64,000 nt of DNA from Metallyticus violacea (GCA_030762175.1 CM060831.1:137194501-137258500), one strand, 5' to 3'. Positions 48,062-60,760 are shown, numbered from the stretch's first letter. Translations and numbers: made by a program. The notes: generated from the sequence alone by a model not told the origin.

Positions 48062-48190
48062 CAGGAAATCACTTAAATTTCACTAGTTTAGTTCCTTGGA
48101 CATGTTTTGAAGACCTTCATCATAATCATAAGACGGTTCCACAAAACAAGTAAGTGAAACAAAACTAGTGAAATTTGAGTGATTTTCTCA
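48062..48190. repeat. Foldback repeat with hammerhead-like centre
   Basis: Arms at about 48066-48092 (AAATCACTTAAATTTCACTA) and 48162-48188 are inverted copies. Between them the minus strand reads ATGATGAAGGTCTTCAAAAC and ATGTCC (48124-48097): a GAA/TTC hairpin, an AAAAC in place of GAAAC, and the palindrome ACATGT followed by C. Confidence 0.7.
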
Positions 48191-48907
48191 AAAATAATTT
48201 GTTATATTATGAATTTATCATTTGAACCAGAAAATGAATGACAATTGGCACAAGGATCTTTCCAAATGAAGACAAGTGAATGAAAGTTAAAAGAGGCCAA
48301 AGCACTGGCAAGAAAATGATTGCACATTCTTTGTTGTTCTGATCTGTTGATCTCTGTTCCACTGGAGGATCATCATATGGTTAAAGACATGTGGTATACT
48401 ACTATTTGTTTACTGATAGTCATGGAAAAAGTGCCTTGAACTTATCATCCTTTATATGATAATTCATCATCCCAAACTATAGAACAGACACTGGATTTTT
48501 TACCATTTAAGGTGTAAAATTAATGACATTCATTGTGCAATTCTAAAGTGGTATCATGGCAATTTCTTTCTGTTACTAGCCATTAAGAAGAAAATGCTCA
48601 GATTATTCTTTCACGTCAATGAAGCTGCAATTGAGGCCTTCACTGAGATGATGTCTGAAGTGCTTCTAGAAATACTTTGATAAATGGTTTAATTGAATGG
48701 ACAAGTGCATAATACATTTTTAAGGGGAATATTTTGAGAAGTAATAAAGCGTAAGGCAGTTATAATTTGTTGCTGTACATATCAGTTTGCACAAACTTTA
48801 GAGAATCCTTGTATTACATAGCTTTGGTAAAATGGATTTTATATTATGAACAATATTTTGAGTTTATCCATTGCAAGCTGACTCTGTATCTTAACTCTGT
48901 TTTGCAG

Positions 48908-49008
48908 GGGTACTTAATATGTAGACTTAGCAGTAAAGATAAAGAGGAACAAGAAGGAAAAGAAGAAGAAATTCCAGCTGGAGGCAAAGCTAAAAAGTAA
49001 AAGATAAG
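48908..49008 (+). CDS. Lysine/cysteine-rich protein, terminal exon (30 codons + stop)
   Basis: After TTTTGCAG the frame reads GYLICRLSSKDKEEQEGKEE and EIPAGGKAKK, then TAA at 48998-49000. It fits in phase 0 to the large exon, completing the hydrophobic stretch as LVVALLGYLICRL and adding a charged C-terminal tail. This gives a single membrane helix close to the C-terminus, as in tail-anchored or type II/III-like proteins. AAG|GTGAGT at 49009 could be a donor within the 3' untranslated region, so the transcript may continue further. The exon boundaries depend on the splice-site reading; homology was not used. Confidence 0.65.
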
Positions 49009-49099
49009 GTGAGTGAAAAAAATTACTAACATCTTAGTCTACAGGAACCGATATAAAAAGCCAAAAATGCTAATTTTCTAAATTTACAATATTGAAGTT

Positions 49100-49900
49100 G
49101 TTTATTTTTTACATTATATGTATATCATTCAGGTTATTTTAAAAGTTGCTTCACTTTTCAGCATCCAAGATTTGAATGAAGCTGTACAAAGTTTTTGTAT
49201 CATGTTAACATAAAGTTAACTTTCAGTTTATTCAAAATCAAAGGTTTATATATTTATAACTGTATCCTTTATAATATTATATAAGTTCTAGTATACTTTA
49301 AATATATTTGTGCTTTCACATAAAAACAATAAGTCCTTAAGTCTCTTATGTAGTAAATATTGGTATAATTTATAATTTAATATTGTACTCTTGTAAATGT
49401 ACACATTCAGTTTGATTAATGTAAATATTTTATGTGAATCCCACTCAATAAGTGTTTTATGCAGCAAGTATCTGTTAATTCTAATGGCAATAGAAACTAC
49501 AAACCACTGTTCTTTAAAATTATGGTATGGTTGTTTGATACAGACAAGTGTTAACTTGCTTAACTTTTCAAAATTGATTTCTTTGACAAATTCGTAAAAT
49601 TATTTTCTATATTTTTAGTTTTAGTTTATTTTTTTCCTTAGATCAAAATAGTCTTAATGTTGGATATGGGAAAATTAATGCAATTATAAATTACATGAAT
49701 ATTTGACAATAATACATAAACTGAGACTCGACCTGTTTAGATATTGCACATACAAATTAATAAAACAATAAGCCAGACTAAATTTTACACATACATATTA
49801 GTAAAACAATAAACTGGCAATAATATAAAATAAATAGTATAAAGATAATATTAATGATCAATCAGAAGAGACTAATATATAATTGACAGTGTTAATACAC
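49100..49900. other. AT-rich non-coding stretch
   Basis: Probably 3' flank or a further intron of the lysine/cysteine-rich gene. No coding or repeat feature could be supported. Confidence 0.35.
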
Positions 49901-49919
49901 TTATTAGAAAAATCTATTT

Positions 49920-50180
49920 AAGCAATAATTCTTATAATGAATAATAAAATTTATCAATGAGAAATTCTTAATTTTTTTCAAAAGCATTCTTGCATTTGGT
50001 TTCTTTTAAGTAATTGGGCAATTTATTGAATAATGTCCTGCAACAGTTAGTTTACTGTTGTATAATTGCAAATAGTATGTACTGATATGTAAGTTAGCTT
50101 TAGTTCTAGTGTTATAAAGGTGAACATCACTATTTAACAAATACTTTTGCTCTCTATTTTTAAAATAATGTTAGTTTCAA
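49920..50180 (-). mobile_element. Possible LINE 3' end remnant
   Basis: The minus strand gives LYNTRTKANLHIS followed in other frames by residues like LFNKLPNYLKE-, an arrangement resembling the YNTRS...LPSxLK C-terminus of CR1/L2/Jockey-type RT proteins. It is short and broken, so this is only a suggestion. Confidence 0.3.
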
Positions 50181-50939
50181 ATATATGCAAAGAATACACT
50201 GCTAAAAATTTCTGTGTTCTATGAATTTCCCTAAAAAAAAATTGGATTGTTTGAGTTTACCAATATATCTAACTATTCTTTTTTTATGGCATGAATGTTC
50301 TATTTGAATAATTTTTTGTACAGCAATCCCAGACAATTATTCTATAAAAAATGTGTGGATATATAAGCCCATATAAATAATTGTAAGTGTTATGATAAAT
50401 TAATAATAAAGTAACAAAAGAGACAAAAAAAAGTTCAAGCATATCCTTCCTTACCTAAGACAGGTAGGCATATACAAAAAATATATTAAGACATGGGGGT
50501 AAAAACATTGAACATCTCTTTTTATTGAAATTCTACTTATGCTTTAGTTTACTAAAAAAATAATGAGTATCAGCAATTGTAAGCAATTTAGATACATACG
50601 AAGTGGAAAAATTATATTGTAGTGACATTTTGCTGATATAACAATGAGCATTTTATATCTCTTTGAATTTAAAATCACTTTCATATTTGTATTCTAATGT
50701 TACTAATTCTGGTTGTTATTAACTCCTCCATAGATAAATTCTCATAAGTTTTAAATGACACAGCGAAACTTGAGATAATGTAGTGTGCTCCATTTGAAAA
50801 AATTAAATAAATTGTAGATTATATTTTTTAGAATGACAATGTGTTAGTTGACCCACACAGATGTAGCACACTTAAAAGATTCATAGAGCTGGGACATGTT
50901 ATTTTACTAGTACATAGTTATTCCAACTTTTTCCAATGG

Positions 50940-52720
50940 ACCCATGTAATAATACTGCACCAGAATGGAAAGTGAACCCAAAGAAAAAACAGAAGCATGG
51001 GTGAGTATGTGATGTGGCAAAGAAGATGAGAAATTAAACACATGAGACTGAGAAGAACTGTAAGTGTAGTAGATTAAAATGTTTTGAGAAAATTAGTTAA
51101 AGTGAACGACAGAATACATGTTCATTTTATCAAACCAAGATGGAGTCAGAAGGATCACGATGAATCTAATCTTCATAATCATTCGTAAACATATAAAGTT
51201 TGAACTATAATAGATGATGTAGTACAAGAAGAAAGTGTATGATATAAAGGATTCATAGCATATCATGATGTAACTCCATGACAACTGCAAACCAATAAAA
51301 AACAGCTAACAATATGTGGGATGGTATGGCCTGATGGAAGAGGTAAGCACAAGAACAGACCTTCTTCATTAAGTGATAAACACGATCAAAGATCAATAAA
51401 CATATTCAGTCCCTCAAAGGTAGCCATTCCATTACTCCTTGAACAAAACTTTCAAGATATATTTACCAGAGGATCTCAGTGAAAAGAGACTACACAAAAT
51501 GTATATGGAAATTAATCCATGCATTTTTAACAGTATGTATAATATTTTCTTTGGTTACCCTAGGTCAGGAACCTGTAGCTAATGTGATTCAATAAAGGCA
51601 CAAGAGAAACAACTCTATGAAGGATTGTACTTTTATTAGAAACCAACTACCCCACTTTAGTCAACCAAAAAATAACTGAATTAAAGAAATTAGCCTTGAG
51701 TTACACTTAAGAAGAGCACAAATTTTTCTATAATAGATAACAGAAATGCTGACAAAGGTGTTTAAAAGCGTAATAGAAGAAACTATTGCCACAGAATACC
51801 AAAAGAACTTGTCAGTTACAAATATATCAAGCAATATTGCATATTATAAATGTTAGTTGATGGCTCATCTGTTTAATATCCATACTCTGACATCTGGAGA
51901 TTCAATATTTTACTGTTATATGTAAAGAAAGGTTTGGATGAAGTAGTATCTATGCTTCACCATTATATTTTCAACATTGTTTCATCTCAAGTTAAGCACC
52001 TACACATTTTCTTTGACTCTGTGGGGGACAGAATAAAAATTATAATTTTCTGACATATTCATTATATGGTAACAACTTGTCACCATTTAAATAAAATCAC
52101 AATGACATTTTCTGAAAGGGAGCACTCTTATTTGGAGTTGGACAAAAATATGACACTCATTCCACAGAAACAAATTACTGAAGTTTCTCAAGATTGGTTT
52201 GCTGTTATTAGTGAATGCAGGGTGAAAACAAACCCATTCTAATTAATTAAATTAATCAAGCTGTTTTTGAAGAATGGATAAAATTATTTTCTCTTCAAGG
52301 TTTTTGCAAACCAAAACTATCTATACCTTCAAGACCATAAGAGATTAGAGTTAAAGTTAACCAGCTATGCCTCTTTTTTTCTGAGACCAGGAAGAGGACA
52401 ACAAAGGAGGTCACACTAGCTGATGGAGAATTTGTCTTACCTGGCCCAACCTACACGAACGTCACACAGTTACACTGTTAAAATGGAAAGATCTGCAGGT
52501 AACAATCCTCAATATTACAAACATATTTCACTAATTTTAGTGCTGACATTCTATGGTTGAGCTATTGCGTTTCAGGAACTTTCAAGATTTCTCTCCAGTG
52601 AGACATCAAAAAACTAATATAAGAATCTATTTCATTCAAAGGTTAAAAATACTGAAACAAAACCAATGGTATCATTGTTTTAGATTCTTAGAAAATTAAA
52701 ATATGTTATTCTATTACCTC
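50940..52720 (+). pseudogene. Decayed multi-copy gene with FGYPRS...CDS block
   Basis: Fragments in successive frames over 1.8 kb appear to belong to one protein: CKCSRLKCFEKIS (about 51060), then ERQNT, a GRGKHKNRPSSLSDKHDQRS block (about 51340), KRLHKMYMEINP (about 51490), FFGYPRSGTCS followed by CDSIKAQEKQLYEG (about 51550-51620), FFDSVG (about 52010), and TFSEREHSYLELDKNM (about 52105). I recall this order, with cysteine pairs, FGYPR.DTC..CD and GHSYL..DR.F, from proteins of unknown function that occur in many copies in arthropod and other invertebrate genomes, probably transposon-derived. Stops and shifts make this copy dead. The function is not known to me. Confidence 0.55.
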
Positions 52721-54720
52721 ACTGGAAAAATGCCATACCATAACTTAGTAAACTCTATTAATATAAACTAGTATGTGCAATGATTGTGAAGTGTTTCAAA
52801 AACAATGACACTTCATTGTTTTTCCAGCAATGTTTCCTCATTGTTTTTTCTGCTTCCAAATGTACATCAAATGAAAAAAAGTGTTCATTGTTGTTATTGT
52901 TATAATATGCTAATAATTAAAAAGGAGCCAATTCAATGTCTAATATACATACTTTACGTTAGCTACAATTAGATTTTAACTTAATAAACAAATGTTCCTG
53001 AAAAAGGATTTCAAAGTTTTAAAATTGGTTTTCTCTATAATGGTAGAAACTGACATTCATTGTTTTCCCCCCCCATGTATCCATATATAAGTAAAATGAT
53101 TAAGTAAGGTCAAGATAAGGCATGAATGAGCAGTTATAACCTTGTTGAACTAAGATAGTTAACTGTAAACACAAAACATATTAATTAAAATTAATAATAG
53201 AAGAACTTGATAAGCAAAGAATAGGGCAGTATAGCTTTTCTGGATTAAGATATTCAAACATGAACATAAAATATACGCCTTACTAAAATAGGCTGGGGAA
53301 ACTGAATAAGAATATGTGCAAAGAAGCATAGGCTGTTGTTCTACATCCACCAAAATTAAAGTTTTCTTTTCTTTCAGGTTTTCAAGAGCCAAAGTTAAAG
53401 TGTTCTTGTGATCTTCTTTAGACATTGCAACAAATGACCTTTTCAATATGGCAGATAATTTTATAAGTAGGTATACCATAATACAATTATTTTAAGCTGC
53501 TGGCTCCTCCCTGAAGAAGCCTCTTCTGCTTGAGAAGTAAATAAAGCCCCTGAGCATGGAATAGGTTTGAAACATTTCAGAAGTTCTTCACTTTTATGAA
53601 AAATAGTAAAACTTTTGAAATTAGAATCCTAAGTTTATATAAAAAAGCAGATATTTTTGAAAATCAGATTTATAAGGTATGGTCTTATATCCTAAATATG
53701 ATTGTGTTCATTAAAAATCACTTAGTGTTGGAAGTAACCATTAAATTTTTAATGAAAAATAATTTGGTAAGAAAATATTTTTTGATGTTCCTTATTCTAT
53801 TCCCATTTTGTACATTATTAAAAAATTTTAAAACATCACTTAGCATTTCGTTTGTGCTTTATAAATGTCTGCTTCCTTTATTTTATTAATTTATTTTTCC
53901 AGAAACACTTTTAACCATGAATTTCTTTTGCATTTCTGTGCTATACTTGAGTATTTCTTTTCTTTATTAAAGAATAGTTATCTGTGATCTTTAGAACTGA
54001 TTTGGTTGAGTTGAATGTTTTTCTTTGAATAGTTTTAGTCTTTCATTGCAACTTTAATGAACTTTCTGATGCTAATGTATTGAAATTTTAAATTTATACA
54101 TAAGCTCTTTGGGTGCTGGTGTGGTTTACTTATTAACTGAATTATTTATGAATGTCATTGTTATGATAATTAGCTGATGACCTATAAGATTTTAAAGGAT
54201 TAATTAAATTATTTATTTATATTAATATGTCCAAGATCATTCAGAATGAAAAGGACATCTTAAAGTTGTTATTACCTAAATACAGAAAATATAAAATATA
54301 AGGAAATAGTAGGTTCTGAATTATACATATTATACATTATCCAGTTTTATAGTTCATATTATCTCACCCTGCAAAATTAGAATTACAACTTTACACAATA
54401 GTGTATAAAAAACAATGTTAGAATTTATAAATAATAATAAAAATATGATAATTGCTCATAAAAGCACTAAAATATATAGGAGGGATCTTACAAATACAGG
54501 TTTATCAATAAAAAAGAGCTAGGTTAAAATGGTTTAGTATGCAAATGGCATTATACTTGATATGCATTTACAAAATATGTAGCTTTGGTAGATATACTTA
54601 TGGAAACTCAAATAATAAACATAATTGTGCCAGATCTTTAGACAGGAATTCATTAGCTTCATATCAGGATTGTTTAATAACTGGTATAAAATGCCCTTTT
54701 GATTTTACTGTAATATATAT
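52721..54720. other. AT-rich non-coding stretch
   Basis: A C8 run near 53067 and small open frames at 53159-53479 (-) and 53596-53889 (+) are visible, without motifs or splice support. Nothing further could be supported. Confidence 0.4.
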
Positions 54721-54728
54721 ATATATAT

Positions 54729-55023
54729 AATATTAATGAAAAATAAAAATAAAGAAACACTATTAACAATGTAACAAATTAACACTAATAATAAAAGTAG
54801 ATAAAGATAAAACACAGAGAAAGAGTCACACTTGAAATTGCTATATTTCGAACTACTGTGAGTTCTTCTAGCTTCTTGCCATCGAAGAACTTGCAGTAGT
54901 TCGAAATATAGCAATTTCAAGTGTGACTCTTTCTCTGTGTTTTATCTTTATCTACTTTTATTATTAGTGTTAATTTGTTACATTGTTAATAGTGTTTCTT
55001 TATTTTTATTTTTCATTAATATT
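54729..55023. repeat. 295-bp near-perfect palindrome
   Basis: Arms 54729-54868 and 54884-55023 are 140 nt each with only about two mismatches by eye, around a 15-nt loop. Both ends lie beside AT dinucleotide runs. The central part contains GAAGAACTTGCAGTAGTTCG followed by AAATATAG, a stem-GAAA arrangement like that of the other foldbacks. Confidence 0.93.
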
Positions 55024-55187
55024 GTTTGCACCTCTGGTGCTGCTTTTAACTTTGCTTATTAAGCTTTATTTGCTTTTGTGTGTTTTGCTTTTGCGTGTTT
55101 TGCTTTTGACTTCTTTACTATTTATCTATTTTTCTTTTAATTTTATTTCTGTGTTTTCTAAAATACTTTATTATTTATTACATCTAG

Positions 55188-55296
55188 GTATAGCTTCTTG
55201 CCATTGAAGAACTCGCAGTAGTTCGAAATATAGCAATTTCAAGTGTGACTCTTTCTCTATGTTTTATCTTTATCTACTTTTATTATTAGTGTTAAT
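55188..55296 (+). repeat. Third copy of one palindrome arm
   Basis: From TAGCTTCTTGCCATTGAAG to TTATTAGTGTTAATT, this repeats the loop and right arm of the preceding palindrome in direct orientation with a few changes. It is followed by a TA dinucleotide run. Confidence 0.9.
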
Positions 55297-55319
55297 TTAT
55301 ATATATATATATATATTTA

Positions 55320-56690
55320 TATCTGATTTCTAATGGTAATTTATAAAGTATTTACACAGCATTAAATAATAGGTATTTTTGGTTCTGATTATATGTGAAA
55401 TGGCCTACATGGTTCTTTTGATTTTATTCCTGCTATTATTATGGTGGTCTTTTGCATTTTAAATATGCTATTAACTGTATTACTGTGATTTCATAATTGT
55501 ATTAATCAGCAAAAATCACTTAATTCTCTTTGAAAATGTTGCATCATTTATATATTTTTTTCAAATTTAAAACGGTATAAATTGTTTAAACCTGTTATAA
55601 ATTCAGCCCATCGAATTTTTAATAAGCTTTCAGTTAGATATTTTTAAGTTCTGCTTTAAATTTACTACTTTAAATTTAAAAACTGTATTGTCTGTACTTG
55701 CAATTCAGTATTGCATATGCAATTATCGATGGGTCTTTATTCCACAACTTCTTTTTAATACTCCTTTTTGTTTTCATCTTATCTATTCCTTTAATTGGAA
55801 CTATGTATAGGGTCATAGTTTCAACAAATTTTAGAAAAAATTTTAACTTGATTTTTTTTTAACTTTCCTTCATCCTTAAATAAATTAATAAATATTATAA
55901 TGATGCATAAGGCAAACTCACTTGTCTTATTCATATTGTAGTTCCATGCAGCAGAAAATGGCCGTTTAGTCTATTTTCTAGCTTCAAACTTTGATTGTGC
56001 TAGATGATGAAGGTGCTTATGAGCATGAATGAGGTTGACAATGGAGTAGATGGCAGATTGAACAACAGCAGAAACAAGAGTATCTGTAATAAAACACTGC
56101 CAAGGTCTGTTTTATCATCACACAGTCACACACAGTTCGTCTGATTGTTCAGACATGAAGTCATTAGTTACCTCAGTAGTTTTAAGGTTCAGTACATTGA
56201 ACTAAAGCAGATAAAATATAGGTTCTGGTGAGTTTACAGAAGTGGCTCTAAATTAAAAGGTTATAAAAGACAGCAATTACCTGTATACCAATAAGGCAAA
56301 TTAAACCACAGAATGCTATTTTATTAGTATTTGTAGCAACAATGAAAAAATATGCACATATAGGTTAATCTAGACACGAATCTTTCTTATCTTTGTAAAA
56401 TGTGAAAATTTAAACACCATTTTGTTTACAAGTGAATGGGATGTAATAATGTTAAACTATTTAGTATAAAATTCCAATATAGTATTTAATAGTCTTTCTC
56501 TTGGGATAAATGCATCACTCAGCACAATATCTAGGCTGATATTCTGAAAACAGAAGAAAAAATAAAGATATAACTTTACCGCCACAAAATTGATTATAAA
56601 TTTCAAATGAATAATTTATCTGTTTATGATTTGTGGCACTTGTTGAAGATTTATTTAGTAGCGCAATCTTGATTGATGAATAAGCTGATG
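55320..56690. other. Non-coding stretch
   Basis: No supported gene or repeat family. GACAATGGAGTAGATGG at about 56038 faintly resembles the PLE tail motif. Confidence 0.4.
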
Positions 56691-56696
56691 TGCTGC

Positions 56697-56742
<46 letters not shown>
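56697..56742. repeat. (AAT)n microsatellite
   Basis: About 15 perfect AAT units. Confidence 0.95.
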
Positions 56743-56759
56743 TACAACAATAACAGCAA

Positions 56760-58110
56760 TGTCCTTATTCCTGAAAACTAGTTAGCTGTCCAAATAATCT
56801 TGTAGTATAAGAAATGTCATTAATAAAAAGAAAAGAAGAAGCAGCAAGCAGCAAGCAATACAAACAATAGCAGTCATAATAATGACAGTAATACAAGTAC
56901 ATGTGAATTCAAATAATAATTCATAATAATTACAATAGCAATATTAAAGTTCTTAAAGGGGCAGCAAACATATTGTCTAAAGCTATGGTACAAAAAATTA
57001 TAATTAATGAAAACGTGTTACAAGTCATGATTTAGGTAATCTGAAATGGAGTAAAACAATTACATTAATAGGGTTTTCACATGCATTTTTAAAACAGTTA
57101 ATGAGTAGATTTTATACTGAACAGGAAGATGGTTGTACAGTTTGCAGCCTAAATTATACAAATTTCTTTTGGAGAATAGTGGTGCTATATGTCTTCTGAT
57201 GAATGTCTGATCTGAAATGAAATTTGGATGGTTTTAATATATTACAGATTTTACTCAGTGTACATAATGGATAGTACTGTGTGCTCAATTTTGAGTACAG
57301 GTTTCAATATCGGTATTCTATTTAATATTTGAATCTATATTGAAGTTAAAAACAAATTCTATTGTGCATCAGTTAATGTTATCTTCAATTTTTAGCAATG
57401 TTTGTTTTTGATTTATCAGGACTATGAAATAGGATAGCCAATATTTTGAAGTTGTTGAGCAGAATTTGTTATTTCTGAACCAAGCACTGATGTGAGCAAT
57501 TATTTTGTTATAGAGCATGTGAAGCTCAGTAATGCATTTATATTTAGATAAAGTATTAGAATCATCAGCTTACACAGTGTTAGCATTTTTATTGTCAGTG
57601 GCAAGACATTGAAATAAAGAAATCAGAGAGGCCCAAAAAGAGAACCCTGGGGCACAGAATGAGACATAAGGATGTTAGGAGGATACCTGTACCTGTCATT
57701 TGTTATTTCAATATACTGAGATCTAAATGAGAGATAGGATATGATCCAGTTGGTGTCTGGACCTCAAATATCACAACAGTTAAGGTTTTCAATTAGTATA
57801 TCATGATTGACACAGATAACGGCTTTTGTCAATCACAAAAGATTCCCAGACAGTTATGCTTAGAGTCAACTAAATCAAGACTTTGCAGAAAATAAAAAAT
57901 TGCTGTTTGTGTGAATCTGTTTATTCATAAAGCCATTTTGATGTGATATTTAGAAATAAAAGAAGTTAACCGCTACACATGAGAGTTTCAAGGATTTTAG
58001 AGAAGGTGAATATCAACACAATAAATGTTAATTGATATCATTGTATGAATGAATGTTACCTTTTTTAAAAATAGATCTAATTTTGGACAATTTTAGTACT
58101 TAAGGAAAAG
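56760..58110 (-). mobile_element. Dead LINE RT fragment (3' part)
   Basis: Minus-strand pieces follow RT order: NHDILIENLNCCDIRGP (about 57810-57765), ISYLSFRSQYIEITN (about 57740-57700), SVPQGSLFGPL (57660-57628; active LINEs have VPQGSILGPLLF), an ADDSN catalytic box (about 57563), and a C-terminal region with residues like YNLGCKLYNHLP near 57150. Stops and shifts are frequent. The 5' part, including any endonuclease, is missing. CR1/Jockey-like affinity is likely but not certain. Confidence 0.75.
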
Positions 58111-58169
58111 ATCCCTCTGTAAGTATTTCATTACCCAGATAAATCAAGTATACTTAGCAAGAAGTCGAT

Positions 58170-58275
58170 CTGGAACTGAAGATGAGAGTGATTATTTCCA
58201 GAAATTTCGTTTTCCTTTTTTAAAATAATAGTGATGTAAGTGTTACAAATTCAATTTAATCATTTTAAATTCTTA
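58170..58275 (+). repeat. Solo PLE-type end related to the 18.2 kb foldback
   Basis: It has CTGAAGATGAGAGTGATTAT, then TTCCAGAAA, followed by TTTTCCTTTTTTAAAATAAT and GTGATGTAAGTGTTACAAAT. The latter corresponds to the arm GTGATGTATATGTTACAATT of the foldback at 18.2-18.44 kb. Confidence 0.65.
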
Positions 58276-58979
58276 GTATTAAATATCACTGTTACAAAAG
58301 GACAATTTATTTATGATAAGGTTTTTTATAATGATTTTCAGTTTTTTGTATTAGATAATTGTATATAAAGTTTCAAAGTAATGTTGTATATTGTGCTGAT
58401 GAATATTTTTAATAGCTGTGATTTCTAAATAAAAATTGCCAAAGTCCATAAGAAATAGTAAGCAACTGAAAAAGTACCTTGTTACAAAAAAATTCTGTCT
58501 TTATTTTCCTGAAAATATCTGGTTGTCAACTAGGGTCCCATTTTGATACTGGAGAAAATTTTGCCTGAATAAGGTTTTTCTGAAGTTTTCTCTACTCCTA
58601 AAAGGGAAAATAACTGTTAAATTTAGTTGTTACTGATGCCAGGCTAATTTACACCTTTGTTTTCTTTTTCTGTTCATCGTTATGATAGACTTGACAGTTA
58701 AGATGTTAAATGCTGACAAAAAATAAAGCAGAAATGTGTCCCAGCTTGAATAATTATTTATAAAAATAGACACAACCAGCTTGGAGAAATGACTGAAAGT
58801 AACTCCACACATGGATTTTTACTATTGATACAAGCAAAGATGTGCACAAGGGGTGGCACAATGGGGCAGTTGCCCTCCCCAAATATTTACAATTTTTGTA
58901 TTCACATTTTCAAAATAAAATTAAATATTCTGGCAACTTAAAGTATATAATATATATATACTTCATACAATATGCCCAA

Positions 58980-60755
58980 GGATGTTGCCTGAGTAGACAA
59001 AGACAAGACAAACTAAAACTGAAATGAACAAACTAAAATAAAAACAATATCAAGAAGAGGAAAATAAAATTATATAAATAAAATAGGCAACAGAAACACA
59101 AAAATTTGCAAATAAATTATATTTTGGGATTTTTAGTCTGAATAGAACAAGATATATGAGTGTAAACATTAACCCAAACAATAACATTTTAAAATTAGAC
59201 ATAGATCAGCTAGCAACAGCCAATTATTGTAGTCTGAATAAATAAATATAGGCAATTGCAGATAATTTAATATACAAAAGTGAAAGGATAAAAAAATTAA
59301 ATTAGCATTAATAACAATAATATGGAAGGCTGTAAATATAAGCTGAAAAAAATAAAATAAATAGAGAGACGAGAGTGAAGAACAAGCAAATACAGCCTGT
59401 ATCTTCTTCAATATGTAAAAATAAACAAAAATATGCCTTTAAAATATTGGGAATCACAAAAGAATTAAGAACAGCTGGGTACATGTGAGTAAAGTTAATA
59501 AGAAAAAAGAAAGATGATCTAAGAACTGGCAAGTATAACCTGGGTAAGGGTAGATTAGATACAAAATGTGGAGAAAATGAAAAGCAACAACAGCAGCATG
59601 AGGAAGAGCTGAGGTAGATAGGCACAAAATAAAACATAAATAAAAGAAAGTTAAGCATGAGTAAACTATAATACAGAAACTTAAACAAAAATATAAATCA
59701 ATAAAGATATCGGACAGAACAGGAGCTAGCAAAACTAAGACAAGCAAAGAGTAATAAAAATGAAATATTTAACATTCTAATAAATACATACTAAACGAAA
59801 GCAAAGAACAAGGAAGAATGAACAGTTATAGGCAAAATAATCCCAAAATGTACAAATAAATAATATAAATTTTAATCAAGAAAATGTACCAGAGAAGCCA
59901 AGAACAGGCTATAGTTGCATGGCTAAACTGATATATAGGCAGAAATAGATATAAAAAATAATATAGCATAGAAACAAAAGTGGTATGGAAGCCAAGAACA
60001 CACAAGTAAAATCACCACGGGTGGCCGAGGTCGTTAAGGCGCGAAATCGTGAGCGGGAGTCCCGCCAGGACCGTCCTCCCAGACTGGGATTTTTTCCAGG
60101 TTTTCCTCAGTCTTCATAACTGACAAATGCCGGGGAGGTACCCTAAACTTAGGCCTGGAACGCTTCCTTCCTAAAATATATTCTTTCACAATATAGCATT
60201 TCATTTCATGTGTCATCAGTGCCCACCGCCTGTGGTGCCTCAGTAGTAAAAACGGGCGTTAAACACTACTCTAAAAAACACTAAAAAAAAAGCAAGTAAA
60301 GGCTAAAGAAACTAAGATAAGCAAACATAAACTAAAAAGAAATTTAAAAATAATGAACTAAACTGAAGTGCCAAAGTAAAACAAGAATAAACAAATTCAA
60401 TATACATAGAATAAGATATAAACATATACTCAAAATAACAAATAAGCTAAAATAACAAGAAGAGACAAGTGGAAACTAAATGCAAAAATAGACTTAAAGA
60501 ATGAACGAATACACTGAAGCAAACAGAAGAGAAAACTTTAAAATCAACAATTATAGAAGAACAGATGTAAACTCAAAAATAGATAAATATATCAAAGGAA
60601 ACTGGATGCCAAAAACAGTTAATTTAACCTAGGGAGACTAAATTAGCCAATTATAAGTAGAAAGAAATAATGAATTAAAAGATAATGATATAAGAAAAAC
60701 AAAGAACTAGCAAGTACAGCATATATAAGCTAAAAGAAGGAAAAATACGCATAGA

Positions 60756-60760
<5 letters not shown>
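58980..60760. other. A-rich, T-poor stretch
   Basis: The plus strand is dominated by A with frequent AAACTAAG, AAGCAAAG and AGAACA words, while T is scarce. Open frames on the minus strand are mere consequences of this composition. A SINE B copy interrupts it. It looks like degenerated tandem or low-complexity DNA. Confidence 0.5.
60015..60280 (+). mobile_element. tRNA-derived SINE family B, best copy
   Basis: The head CGGGTGGCCGAGGTCGTTAA resembles the A-box region of a leucine/serine-type tRNA. It is followed by GCGGGAGTCCCGCC, a body with TTTTTCCAGGTTTTCCTCAG and GCCGGGGAGGTACCC, and an A-rich end after ACACTACTCT. High CpG retention suggests that it is young. Confidence 0.85.

Larger units (their letters stand above)
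43763..48907 (+). other. Intron of the lysine/cysteine-rich gene
   Basis: The donor GTGAGT and acceptor TTTTGCAG define a 5.1-kb phase-0 intron. It contains SINE B copies (44.0, 46.5 kb), a SINE A copy (46.9 kb), a further tRNA-like SINE (47.7 kb), a C12 run at 45380 and a foldback (48.07 kb). Confidence 0.7.

Noticed and set aside
53159..53479. 106-codon minus-strand frame with KEDHKNTLTLALENLKEKK
   Set aside because: Part looks protein-like, but there is no family match, no splice support, and the rest is AT-derived hydrophobic filler.
59308..59747. Cysteine- and leucine-rich minus-strand open frames
   Set aside because: Produced by the A-rich, T-poor composition of the plus strand; no recognisable domain.
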